Positions 15,110 to 22,567 of a stretch of DNA of 24,398 bases are shown piece after piece. Both the position numbers and the translations under genes were made by a program. Origin of the DNA: an uncultured Veillonella sp. (GTDB lineage Bacteria > Bacillota > Negativicutes > Veillonellales > Veillonellaceae); NCBI GenBank assembly GCA_937930265.1, contig CALGLI010000009.1, positions 1-24,398 of the forward strand, in the 5' to 3' direction. The notes under the pieces were generated by a model. That model did no database searches. It had not been told where the DNA came from and saw nothing but the letters and a program-made list of their open reading frames with translations. The number at the start of each line of letters is the position of its first letter. The stretch's first letter is position 1.

Positions 15110-16127
15110 AGACTTGTTTCCTTCCTTCCTGAATAACACGGCCAATCTGTGAGGCCTGTAAACCTTTTGCTTGTAACTCTGAAAGCAACTGCTCCCCTTC
15201 ACTTTCAGAACAAGCAAATAATAAACCACCCGATGTTTGCGGATCAAAGCAAATATCGCTCCACACTGGATCTAAATGGTCAGCAAACTCAGCTTGATCA
15301 CCTAATGCTTTACGATTCCCATAGGTAGACGCTGGGACTAAGCCCATACGAGCAGCCTCTAATACATCGGTAAAGAGAGGAATTTGCTCCGCATAGAGTT
15401 CTACAGACGTTCCACTGGCTTTTGCCATTTCAGACACATGACCAATCAAGCTGAATCCTGTGATATCTGTGCAACCATGAATGGTAAACTGAGCAGCTAC
15501 ATCACGAGCCCCTTTATTAATCGTTCCCATACTGTGCACAGCTTCCTGCACACCTTCAGGGAATACACCGCCTTTTGCCGCCGTATTCATAATTCCAGTT
15601 CCAATCGGTTTGGATAGAATTAACACATCCCCTACTTGAGCATCTCCATTGGTCCAAATATGACGAGGATCAATAAGGCCCGTCACAGCCATCCCAAAAA
15701 TAGGCACTTCATTTTCGATACTGTGACCCCCAAGAAGAGCTACTCCCGTCTCTACTAAAACTTCATTAGCCCCTTCTAAAACATCACGAAGGACACCTTC
15801 TTTCACTAACGGCACAGGAAAGCCTACAATATTTAATGCCGATATAGGCGTGCCACCCATGGCGTATATATCACTTAAGCTATTACAAGCCGCCACTCGA
15901 CCAAAGAGTCTCGGATCTGCCACTGGAGGTGTAAAAAAATCCACCGTCTGTACAATGGCTTGACTGTCATTAATTTGATACACCCCTGCATCTTCCATGC
16001 CAGATGCATCAGTCAATACAGCTGGATGGGTAGGCATCTTCATATGTTGCAACACATCCGCCAAGATGTGCGGTCCAATCTTACAAGCACAGCCACCCTT
16101 GGCTGCATATTTCGTTAAATCAACCAT
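15099..16127 (-). CDS. selD: selenide, water dikinase (selenophosphate synthetase), 342 aa
   Basis: Makes selenophosphate from selenide and ATP, the activated selenium donor for selenocysteine, selenouridine in tRNA, or selenium-dependent molybdenum hydroxylases. KGGCACKIGP near residue 10 holds the catalytic Cys13 (a Cys form, not a selenocysteine) and Lys16. TVDFFTPPVADPRLFGRVAA with downstream LSDIYAMGGTP is the ATP/metal-binding core, and LLGGHSIENEVPIFGMAVTG and DPQTSGGLLFACS complete the family pattern. Length is typical. No selA, selB, selC tRNA or selU is in the window, so the use of selenium here is not decided. Confidence 0.96.
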   Translation of the reverse strand: MVDLTKYAAKGGCACKIGPHILADVLQHMKMPTHPAVLTDASGMEDAGVYQINDSQAIVQTVDFFTPPVADPRLFGRVAACNSLSDIYAMGGTPISALNIVGFPVPLVKEGVLRDVLEGANEVLVETGVALLGGHSIENEVPIFGMAVTGLIDPRHIWTNGDAQVGDVLILSKPIGTGIMNTAAKGGVFPEGVQEAVHSMGTINKGARDVAAQFTIHGCTDITGFSLIGHVSEMAKASGTSVELYAEQIPLFTDVLEAARMGLVPASTYGNRKALGDQAEFADHLDPVWSDICFDPQTSGGLLFACSESEGEQLLSELQAKGLQASQIGRVIQEGRKQVYVK

Positions 16128-16172
16128 AGGTATCTCTCTCCTAGAAAACTATCATGATGTACGAATCACTTC

Positions 16173-16379
16173 TTATTCTTCTGTTGCTTTTTTTCTGGAT
16201 ACTATCTTTTTTACATTCTTTTCAAACTTAGGACGTGGTATCATCACTTGATGCCCACAGCCTTCACAGACTGTTACGAAATCTACGCCAGTTCGTTTTA
16301 TCTCCCAATTCTGACTGCCACAAGGATGGGGCTTCTTCATTTGTACCACATCACCTACTTGGTATTTTACAAATCCCAT
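16173..16379 (-). CDS. DUF951 family small zinc-ribbon-like protein, 68 aa
   Basis: MGFVKYQVGDVVQMKKPHPC then GSQNWEIKRTGVDF, VTVCEGCGHQVMIPRPKFEK and a basic tail. The KPHPCG and CxxCGH motifs are the DUF951 hallmark and look like a compact zinc-binding site. The start at ATG 16379 is supported by AGGAGG 5 bases upstream; a GTG at 16385 falls inside that site. The gene is 45 bases upstream of selD and probably the first gene of that operon. The family's function is unknown; the basic tail and zinc site would fit nucleic acid or ribosome binding, as an inference. Confidence 0.9.
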   Translation of the reverse strand: MGFVKYQVGDVVQMKKPHPCGSQNWEIKRTGVDFVTVCEGCGHQVMIPRPKFEKNVKKIVSRKKATEE

Positions 16380-16410
16380 AGGCACCTCCTATTTGCATGA
16401 TTATGTCTAT

Positions 16411-16419
16411 AGTATATCA
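16411..16419 (-). promoter_or_regulatory. extended -10 promoter of the DUF951-selD operon
   Basis: Minus strand TGATATACT, about 32 bases before the DUF951 start. The -35 box is poor. Confidence 0.5.
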
Positions 16420-16748
16420 TCTAACTTTATAATTCTCTATAGGACCTTATATTTATTAGAAAAAGTTTCTTCCAAACCTTTCCTTACATACCATATCCAA
16501 TGATGGCTAGTATCATTTGCAAACGCACTAAAAATATCTGTCATATCACTATATCATCTAAAGCCTATAAATAGAGGGATTTCTATGTATTATCATTACA
16601 TTTTCTAATCTTGAGTTCGATTCTCAATTTCTAATTTGTGTAATTCCCTTTTTAAAGAGGGGATTTAGATGGCTATAAATGCGATAATAAAGCCGATTGA
16701 GAGAGTTTATCATTTACAAAAAATTTTTAAATTTTTCTAAAAAAAGAC
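16420..16748. other. intergenic region without a recognised gene
   Basis: AT-rich. Contains AGAAA-AAG-TTTCT (about 16458-16470), a T-arm-like TTGAG-TTCGATT-CTCAA near 16611-16627 without the rest of a tRNA, and a weak CCC/GGG hairpin near 16647-16663. No ORF with a ribosome-binding site was found. Confidence 0.5.
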
Positions 16749-16777
16749 TTGCATTTCTCATTTTCATAGTCTATAAT
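16749..16777 (+). promoter_or_regulatory. rubrerythrin promoter
   Basis: TTGCAT - 17 bases - TATAAT; start predicted near 16784, immediately before the first AAGT hairpin. Confidence 0.8.
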
Positions 16778-16794
16778 GTAATCAACAATGATTA

Positions 16795-16887
16795 TTCGTT
16801 AAGTAACGAAGTCAATAGGGAATCACTCAAGTGAGGAGATTCCATTATACAAATAAGTATTTATTTTAATAACTATGTAAAGTACAT
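16795..16887 (+). repeat. 5' UTR array of AAGT-loop hairpins
   Basis: Four hairpins in series about 25-28 bases apart: TTCGTT-AAGT-AACGAA (16795-16810); GGAATC-A-CTC-AAGT-GAG-GA-GATTCC (16819-16843); AAAT-AAGT-ATTT (16851-16862); ATGT-AAAGT-ACAT (16875-16887), the last touching the GGAGG site of rubrerythrin. The stems differ completely while the loop stays AAGT. Confidence 0.75.
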
Positions 16888-16899
16888 GGAGGAACAAAA

Positions 16900-17448
16900 A
16901 TGCCAGAATTAAAAGGTACTCAAACAGAAAAAAATCTTCAAGCAGCGTTCGCTGGTGAATCTCAAGCTAACCGTAAATATACATACTATGCAAGTGCAGC
17001 TCGTAAAGCTGGTATGAACAAAATCGCTGATTACTTCGAAGAAACAGCAATCAACGAATCCGCTCATGCTAAAGTATGGTTCAAATTGTTACACGGTGGT
17101 GATGTAAATGCTGACGTAGCAATCAACTTAAAAGATGCTGCTGCTGGCGAACACTACGAACACACTGTAATGTACCCAGAATTTGCTAAAGTTGCAAAAG
17201 AAGAAGGTTTCGCTAAAATCGCTTACTTATTCGAACAAGTTGGTGTTATCGAAGCTCGTCACGAAGAACGTTACCTTGATCTTGTAACTGCTGTTGAAGG
17301 CGGTAAAGTGTTCAAACGTGAACAACCAGTTGCTTGGATTTGTGCTAACTGTGGTTACATCCACATCGGCGAAGAAGCTCCAAAACTTTGCCCAGTATGT
17401 GCTCATCCACAAGCATTCTTCTCTCAACACGGAGAAACTCTTATCTAA
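16900..17448 (+). CDS. rbr: rubrerythrin, 182 aa
   Basis: Non-heme iron peroxidase that reduces hydrogen peroxide in anaerobes using electrons from reduced rubredoxin or NADH systems. The N-terminal ferritin-like domain (1-135) has the diiron ligands in FAGESQANRKYTYYA, EETAINESAHAKVWF and EQVGVIEARHEERY. The C-terminal rubredoxin-like domain is WICANCGYIHIGEEAPKLCP plus VCAHP, with two CxxC pairs for an Fe(SCys)4 site. Length is typical. GGAGG lies 7 bases before the ATG. The codon use looks highly expressed. It is monocistronic, with its own promoter and a terminator at 17646-17674. Its untranslated regions carry the unusual AAGT hairpin arrays. Confidence 0.96.
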   Translation: MPELKGTQTEKNLQAAFAGESQANRKYTYYASAARKAGMNKIADYFEETAINESAHAKVWFKLLHGGDVNADVAINLKDAAAGEHYEHTVMYPEFAKVAKEEGFAKIAYLFEQVGVIEARHEERYLDLVTAVEGGKVFKREQPVAWICANCGYIHIGEEAPKLCPVCAHPQAFFSQHGETLI

Positions 17449-17453
17449 TCAGT

Positions 17454-17646
17454 AAACCGAGTGGTTTCTTAGGTAAGTACTATACACCTGTATCAAGTGA
17501 TACAAACAACCTACACTAAGAACTAAGTAGTTCTAAGGGTATGTACCCGAAACAGATAATATACTAAGTAGTAATGATAGTTACCCAAGTGGGTCAATTT
17601 ACATAGGCATTATCCCAAGTGGGTTATAACTAGTATAAGTATACTA
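17454..17646 (+). repeat. 3' UTR array of AAGT-loop hairpins
   Basis: Consecutive short hairpins right after the rubrerythrin stop: AAACC-GAGT-GGTTT (17454-17467); TGTATC-AAGT-GATACA (17489-17504); AGAACT-AAGT-AGTTCT (17519-17534); GGGT-ATGT-ACCC (17537-17548); TACT-AAGT-AGTA (17562-17573); ACCC-AAGT-GGGT (17583-17594); CCC-AAGT-GGG (17614-17623); TAGTAT-AAGT-ATACTA (17631-17646). GGT-AAGT-ACT (17472-17481) is weaker. Six have exactly AAGT in the loop on clean stems and two have one-base variants. Confidence 0.8.
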
Positions 17647-17674
17647 AAGCGACTGTGAAAACAGTCGCTTTTTT
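17646..17674 (+). terminator. rubrerythrin terminator
   Basis: AAAGCGACTGT-GAAA-ACAGTCGCTTTTTT: GNRA loop and T-tract. Confidence 0.92.
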
Positions 17675-17976
17675 GCACTTCTATACTATATGTTAGAGCC
17701 GCTCATGTAAGAGTAGTTGCCAACTTTTTTCCAATACAATAAGCATATACAAACTCACACCATATACAAAACTTGAATCTTTCTATGTATCATCTTCTCT
17801 TCATCTTTTTATTCTATACTGTAAGTACAGGGTCCACTCCCCTAGATATGTACTACATATACATCTTTGTAAGAAACCCTTATACGTAGTTATCCAACAT
17901 CTCCATTTAGATGCTGTTAAATACTACAATATACCTAACTATATGTAAAAAACTAACTCATAAAAAGGAGGCACTC
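17675..17976 (+). other. intergenic region before the secreted protein
   Basis: TATACT at 17815-17820 may be a -10 box, overlapping CTGT-AAGT-ACAG (17819-17830), one further AAGT-loop hairpin. No good -35 box and no gene were found. Confidence 0.4.
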
Positions 17977-18468
17977 ATGAAACGTGCATTACTATTAACC
18001 ACTTTAGCCATGACTATCGGTTCTTCTGCTTTTGCTTCATCCATTAACTATCCTAGTTTTCAAGGGGACCATAAACCTATGTCTTTTAAAATGGCGTCCA
18101 CTGAGGATATGAAAGCATACACGAAAGATTTAGAAAATTACTTAGCTGATACAGACGCAGTAATTCAAATGTTAATTACTAAAAAACGTGCAGCTATCGA
18201 TGCATATAATGCAGGTGTACGTGAATACAACAAGGATGATTTCTTTCATAAAGATCGTGTAGAACCTTATTCCTACGATGAAAGTTACTCCCAAACTAAA
18301 CGTGTAGGTAATCATACGTACCATTCCTTTGGTGATGCAGTGATTATCACATCTGATAACATCATCCCTGTAGCAGAAGAAACAAAATCGCAGAAGAAAG
18401 AGGAAGATGATGCTTTTGCACGCATGATGCGTCGCATGGAAAAACACCTTGGCGTTGATCGCTGGTAA
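17977..18468 (+). CDS. exported hypothetical protein, 163 aa
   Basis: MKRALLLTTLAMTIGSSAFA is a clear Sec signal peptide (basic start, hydrophobic core, SAFA cleavage site, then SS). The mature part of about 143 residues is hydrophilic, with a helical stretch (roughly residues 45-85, EDMKAYTKDLENYLADTDAV), a Tyr/His-rich middle, and a charged C-terminal helix with KSQKKEEDDAFARMMRRMEK. No Cys, no membrane anchor and no family I recognise. ATG 17977 has AAAGGAGG 6 bases upstream; the frame runs back to 17911 without support. It sits alone, followed by the terminator at 18543-18582. It probably resides in the periplasm or cell envelope. Confidence 0.85.
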   Translation: MKRALLLTTLAMTIGSSAFASSINYPSFQGDHKPMSFKMASTEDMKAYTKDLENYLADTDAVIQMLITKKRAAIDAYNAGVREYNKDDFFHKDRVEPYSYDESYSQTKRVGNHTYHSFGDAVIITSDNIIPVAEETKSQKKEEDDAFARMMRRMEKHLGVDRW

Positions 18469-18542
18469 GGCTTCCTATATATACCCTCAAAAGGCCTACT
18501 GCCCTTGTATATCCCCTTTCCTATAAAAATATATACCCAACA

Positions 18543-18582
18543 ACAATAAGGAGCTGGATCATCTGATACAGGTCCTTATTGT
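18543..18582 (+). terminator. terminator after the exported protein
   Basis: ACAATAAGGA pairs with TCCTTATTGT over a 20-base loop, then ACGTTTTA. Confidence 0.7.
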
Positions 18583-18690
18583 ACGTTTTAAGCAAGTATA
18601 GGGGCTCATGTAAGACTCCAACATGTATTGCAAAATCTTCTTTACATTTTGACTATACTTCTAAAGTACTATCTTTACTGAATATACACA

Positions 18691-18728
18691 AAGGCTGTAG
18701 CCCCTGCACATCAGAGGGCTACAGCCTT
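18691..18728. terminator. terminator between convergent genes
   Basis: A perfect 13-bp stem AAGGCTGTAGCCC / GGGCTACAGCCTT, followed by ATTTTTG on plus and TTGTG on minus. It probably ends the symporter mRNA from the other side as well. The rest of 18583-18789 shows nothing. Confidence 0.8.
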
Positions 18729-18789
18729 ATTTTTGTTTCTTAGTACTTTCACCATAGATACATTGCGTATCTATTGCATTATTTATACA

Positions 18790-20178
18790 TTATCGAATTG
18801 TATTTGTGTCGTTAAATGCTTCTTGGTCAAAAGTTCCTTGCAATCGATCTACTACGATAGCATTTGTCATAGAGCCACTTACATTTAACATGGTACGACC
18901 CATATCAACGATAGGATCTACCGCTAAGATTGGAGAAATGGATCCGAAGAATGCACCCATACCAGTACCAGATAAGGAAACAGAGGCTGCCATCGTCGCT
19001 GTACCAGGTACGCCAGCAATCCCTAATGATCCTAATGCGATAACGATAACGCTCATTACATACATTGTAAAGTCTAATGGTACGCCAGATACACGAGCAA
19101 TGTAGATGATACACAATGCCGGGAAGATACCTGCACAGCCTTGCATACCTGCTGTTGTACCAAAGCTTGCTACTGTATTGGCGGTAGCTGGGTTAACACC
19201 TAATTTCTTAGTCAATGTTTCTACTGTCAATGGTAACACGCCCATGCTAGAACGAGATGTGAAAGCCAAGATTAAGGCTTCTTTTGCTTTACGGAAGTAT
19301 ATAATAGGGCTTACACCAAACATAGTTAGTAATACAGCTTGTACTATTAACATGATGGCAACACCTACATAGATTAAGATAATGAACAAGCCCATGTCAG
19401 CAATAGCACCAAAACCTTTTTGTGCCAAAGTTGTGGCCAACAACGCTACAACACCATATGGCATTAAGCCGATCACAAAATCTGCTACCCAGAAGATAAC
19501 TGTGTGCACTTCATCAAACAATTTCGTCACTACTTCTAAATCACTGGCACCATGTTGTTTTACAAGTCTAGCAACCCCGCCAATAATAACACCAAACACA
19601 ACAACAGCAATAACATTCGTTTGCGCCATAGCATTCACAGGATTTGAAGGAATCAAAGCACGCAATGTGTCTACTACTGGTTTTACTTCACGCATTTTGG
19701 AATCACCAGCCACTGCTAAGGTACCTTCCCCTAGTCCAGTCACTGTACCTAGCACTAAGCCTACGATAGCTGCAATACCAACCATGACCAAGGCTACCAC
19801 GCCTGTGGAGGATACAAGGCGTTTTAAGTTCGCATTCGTATCCATATGTAAGATAACATGAACAATGGAAATAAATACCACAGGAATAACGAGCATACGA
19901 ATTAAATCAATAAATCCTCCACCGATAAGGGAGAACCACTTCGTACTTTCCTTAATAAACACCACGTTCATTGGGTTGTTAGGGAATCCTGCAATCAATT
20001 GCACCGCAACCCCCAACACAGCACCTACTACAGTAGCAATCATTACTAATGTGCCGAAGTGAATGTTTCTTTTTTGAAGAAAATATACATATCCTAAGGC
20101 GATAACGAATAGCACGAGTATGCCTATCGTCATAGGATCGCTAATCATGAGAAATTGTGTAAAAAATGGCATATCCAT
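18790..20178 (-). CDS. dicarboxylate/amino acid:cation symporter, probably L-cystine (TcyP-like), 462 aa
   Basis: DAACS (SLC1-type) transporter with eight helices and two re-entrant loops. SLIGGGFIDLIRMLVIPVVF is the conserved helix 3 region. AFTSRSSMGVLPLTVETLTK is the first hairpin serine motif with SRSS, and SFGTTAGMQGCAGIFPALCI and DPIVDMGRTMLNVSGSMTNA are the cation and substrate site segments. FTSRSS, GCAGIFPA and the length (E. coli TcyP is 463 aa) match the L-cystine branch better than the glutamate or dicarboxylate branches. ATG 20178 has AAGGAG 7 bases upstream. It is divergent from a LysR regulator. Substrate assignment is by similarity to remembered TcyP sequence and is not proven. 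Confidence 0.88.
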   Translation of the reverse strand: MDMPFFTQFLMISDPMTIGILVLFVIALGYVYFLQKRNIHFGTLVMIATVVGAVLGVAVQLIAGFPNNPMNVVFIKESTKWFSLIGGGFIDLIRMLVIPVVFISIVHVILHMDTNANLKRLVSSTGVVALVMVGIAAIVGLVLGTVTGLGEGTLAVAGDSKMREVKPVVDTLRALIPSNPVNAMAQTNVIAVVVFGVIIGGVARLVKQHGASDLEVVTKLFDEVHTVIFWVADFVIGLMPYGVVALLATTLAQKGFGAIADMGLFIILIYVGVAIMLIVQAVLLTMFGVSPIIYFRKAKEALILAFTSRSSMGVLPLTVETLTKKLGVNPATANTVASFGTTAGMQGCAGIFPALCIIYIARVSGVPLDFTMYVMSVIVIALGSLGIAGVPGTATMAASVSLSGTGMGAFFGSISPILAVDPIVDMGRTMLNVSGSMTNAIVVDRLQGTFDQEAFNDTNTIR

Positions 20179-20262
20179 ACAAATTCTCCTTCCTTTCCAG
20201 ACTAAACTATAGTCCAATTACTTCTTGATTCCCTGCACTGTACAGGCAACAATATGTTTCAT

Positions 20263-20291
20263 ATTATATCATTCTCAATATAGTACGTCAA
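20263..20291 (-). promoter_or_regulatory. symporter promoter
   Basis: Minus strand TTGACG - 17 bases - TATAAT, with a start near 20256 and a leader of roughly 80 bases. The AT-rich sequence to 20509, shared with the divergent LysR gene, is where its operator would lie; no single clear LysR palindrome stands out. Confidence 0.75.
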
Positions 20292-20509
20292 TATCCTACT
20301 TGTTGTATAGGGTTATATTCATGAATTATAATCATAAATTAAACCATAATTAACACCATTAATTAACAAATATAGAAGACGAATTGTAAAATTTATAGTA
20401 CAATAGAATAGTAAAGGTTAACAATAAGAGATCTATTGTACGATGATGTGCGCCCATGAATAGAAATGAACTAACATGACATCTGACTACGTATGTTTAG
20501 GAGGATACC

Positions 20510-21406
20510 ATGGATACATCTTACTATTATAATTTTATCATCTTAGTACAAACGGGGAATATGACGCAAGCAGCAGAGATACTGCATATTACACAACCAG
20601 CTTTAAGTAAGCAACTCAAGTACTTAGAAGCAGAATTTGGTACGCCCCTATTAGTCATCAAGCGTGGCCAGCGTGGAGCTAGCTTTCACCTGACAGAAGC
20701 AGGTCGTATTTTCTATGAAAAAGCACAGCAATTGTGTTCCATTGAAGAGTCGACCTACGCTGATGTAAAACGTCTTAGTTCTGAGGTAGAAGGCACGCTT
20801 CGCATCGCATCCTCTGCCTCAAGGTCTACTTCCTTAATTCAGCAATATTTGCATTTCTTTTCCCGCCAATACCCTGTGGTGCGCTATGAAATTTATGAAG
20901 GATTAATGACAGATGTAACAGAATCCTTATTAAATGGTAGCGCTGAAATTGGTTTATGCAATGAGCAAATGGTAGATTCCAACAAATTTGATATTCTCTA
21001 TACGCAAACAGAGGACTTATATGCGCTGTTCCGAAAAGATTTATTTTGGACAGACCGTGATTTGGAAAGTATTTCTTGGAAAGATATCTCGAAATGTCCA
21101 CTCAGTTTATCTGGTGGTTCTGTACGTATGCTCATGCAAGCTCACCACAACGACTTCTCTTCTCTCAATGTCATTTCCGTGACTACCACGAAGAGCTCTG
21201 CTATTGAATGGGCTCAATCTGGACGTACCATAGCGATTATTCCTATGGATGGACAGGAAACCGTATCTCATCCAGATATGACTCGCATTAAGCTAACAGA
21301 ATTGACCAATACATTCTATAAAGCGTTTATCACTATCAAAGGACAACCTTTGTCCATGGTGGCACAACAGTTTTTAGAGTTTTATAAGGCACATTCGGGA
21401 GAGTAA
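20510..21406 (+). CDS. LysR family transcriptional regulator, 298 aa
   Basis: N-terminal winged helix-turn-helix: NMTQAAEILHITQPALSKQL with KYLEAEFGTPLL, the LysR HTH (residues about 18-50), followed by LTEAGRIFYEKAQQL. The C-terminal part (about 90-295) is a two-lobed periplasmic-binding-like effector domain, beginning GTLRIASSAS. AGGAGG lies 6 bases before the ATG. The gene is divergent from the cystine-type symporter with about 330 bases between the starts. LysR proteins usually regulate the adjacent divergent gene, so control of the symporter by a sulfur or amino-acid effector is plausible. The effector is unknown. Confidence 0.93.
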   Translation: MDTSYYYNFIILVQTGNMTQAAEILHITQPALSKQLKYLEAEFGTPLLVIKRGQRGASFHLTEAGRIFYEKAQQLCSIEESTYADVKRLSSEVEGTLRIASSASRSTSLIQQYLHFFSRQYPVVRYEIYEGLMTDVTESLLNGSAEIGLCNEQMVDSNKFDILYTQTEDLYALFRKDLFWTDRDLESISWKDISKCPLSLSGGSVRMLMQAHHNDFSSLNVISVTTTKSSAIEWAQSGRTIAIIPMDGQETVSHPDMTRIKLTELTNTFYKAFITIKGQPLSMVAQQFLEFYKAHSGE

Positions 21407-21449
21407 TCTACTAGGATATACCTAAAATAAAAAATACTATATACGAAAC

Positions 21450-21485
21450 AGAGGAACGTTGATATATAATATGCAACGTTCCTCT
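21450..21485. terminator. bidirectional terminator between convergent genes
   Basis: A perfect 12-bp stem AGAGGAACGTTG / CAACGTTCCTCT, then ATTGTTTT on the plus strand and GTTTCG on the minus strand. Confidence 0.85.
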
Positions 21486-21491
21486 ATTGTT

Positions 21492-22208
21492 TTACTTAGC
21501 AGCGGCTACAAAGTCTTCAAAGATGACTTTATTTAACTCTGTATGGCGCATCATTTCTGGATGGAATTGGTAGGTCCGTAGGTATGGGTAGTCCGTACCT
21601 TCCATTGCTTCTACTACAGTATCTTTCGCCCGTCCTACCACACGCAAGCCTTCTCCTACTTCTTTCACAATTTGGTGATGGTGCGAGTTAACCATTACTT
21701 CTTCTACGCCAACCATGTCGAATAATTTGGAGTCCTTTTCAATCACCATGGAATGTGTTGGTAATCCTGCTGTTTGATTTTGGGAATGCTTGATTGTCGC
21801 AAAAGCAGGCAAATCTTGGTACAAAGATCCTTTATGGGCAACATTGATAATTTGATGTCCACGGCAGATTCCCATAATAGGAATTTTGCGTTCTTTCGCA
21901 AAGGCTAATAGACGCATATCAAAAACATCTCGTTCTGGCCAAATAGCACCCAATCCACGTTCTGGTTCTTCTCCGTAAAATTGTGGGGCAATATCGTGAC
22001 CGCCAGAAAGAATTAGCCCATCTAAATGCTCTACCAACGCTTTTAAGGTAGATTCATCCTCTTGGAATGGAATAATCACAGGAATACCACCTGCTTCTAA
22101 CACGGATTGTACATAATCATCATTTACATAAGATCGTTTATACCCAGGAAATGGTCCTCCTTGATCAATCATATGAGAACCTGAGATACCGATTAATGGT
22201 TGTTTCAT
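21492..22208 (-). CDS. gamma-glutamyl-gamma-aminobutyrate hydrolase family protein (class I glutamine amidotransferase, peptidase C26), 238 aa
   Basis: Starts MKQPLIGISGSHMIDQGGPF. HLDGLILSGGHDIAPQFYGE is the oxyanion-strand region and IPIMGICRGHQIINVA carries the nucleophilic Cys in the GxCxGxQ elbow. VNSHHHQIVKEVGEG and the distal YQFHPEM supply the catalytic His and Glu. This is the PuuD-like group, which cleaves gamma-glutamyl bonds (gamma-Glu-GABA, gamma-Glu peptides). All catalytic residues are present. No synthase partner is fused or adjacent, so it acts as a stand-alone hydrolase. ATG 22208 has GGAGAGGTG before it; an in-frame GTG at 22217 falls within that site. Its substrate here is not known. 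Confidence 0.9.
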   Translation of the reverse strand: MKQPLIGISGSHMIDQGGPFPGYKRSYVNDDYVQSVLEAGGIPVIIPFQEDESTLKALVEHLDGLILSGGHDIAPQFYGEEPERGLGAIWPERDVFDMRLLAFAKERKIPIMGICRGHQIINVAHKGSLYQDLPAFATIKHSQNQTAGLPTHSMVIEKDSKLFDMVGVEEVMVNSHHHQIVKEVGEGLRVVGRAKDTVVEAMEGTDYPYLRTYQFHPEMMRHTELNKVIFEDFVAAAK

Positions 22209-22235
22209 AAGTAACACCTCTCCTTACTAACATAG

Positions 22236-22264
22236 AGTATACATATAGTACTATGATAAAGCAA
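22236..22264 (-). promoter_or_regulatory. promoter of the peptidase C26 gene
   Basis: Minus strand TTGCTT - 17 bases - TATACT; start near 22229. Confidence 0.75.
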
Positions 22265-22385
22265 AACCCAGTATCTGACAAATATAAATATCTCCCTATA
22301 ACATCTTGCGGCTTAGGTTCGCTGTATAACCACTACTATCTAGGAAAGGCAGTAATGCCTAGCTAAATACATAAGCGCCACAAAC

Positions 22386-22502
22386 TTATAGTAGTTCATG
22401 TTGGTCTAGCAGTTTACCTTGCTCATCTATAGTATTGGCATGAGCGCTATAATTGACAACACCTATAGGCAAAAGTACGAGTGCTAAGATGACTTTTCTC
22501 AT
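22386..22502 (-). CDS. 38-aa peptide with signal sequence
   Basis: MRKVILALVLLPIGVVNYSA then HANTIDEQGKLLDQHELL. The first 22 residues form a Sec signal peptide with a plausible AHA cleavage, leaving a mature acidic segment of about 16 residues. AAAGGT lies about 7 bases upstream. It lies 65 bases downstream of the immunity gene on the same strand. It could be a real small exported peptide or the surviving 5' end of a longer exported protein. No continuation is visible after the stop; the GGCA/TGCC hairpin at about 22350-22363 may end it. Confidence 0.5.
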   Translation of the reverse strand: MRKVILALVLLPIGVVNYSAHANTIDEQGKLLDQHELL

Positions 22503-22567
22503 GGTAATACCTTTCTAAATATGTTCAATTACATAGTCTGCCCTGTACAATTCTATACATCTTCTTA

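Noticed and set aside
16611..16627. tRNA T-arm-like TTGAG-TTCGATT-CTCAA
   Set aside because: No acceptor stem, anticodon arm or CCA at the right distances; likely chance or a very old remnant.
17699..18614. Repeated GCTCATGTAAGA on both sides of the exported protein gene
   Set aside because: A 12-base match this far apart is expected by chance in a 24-kb AT-rich window.
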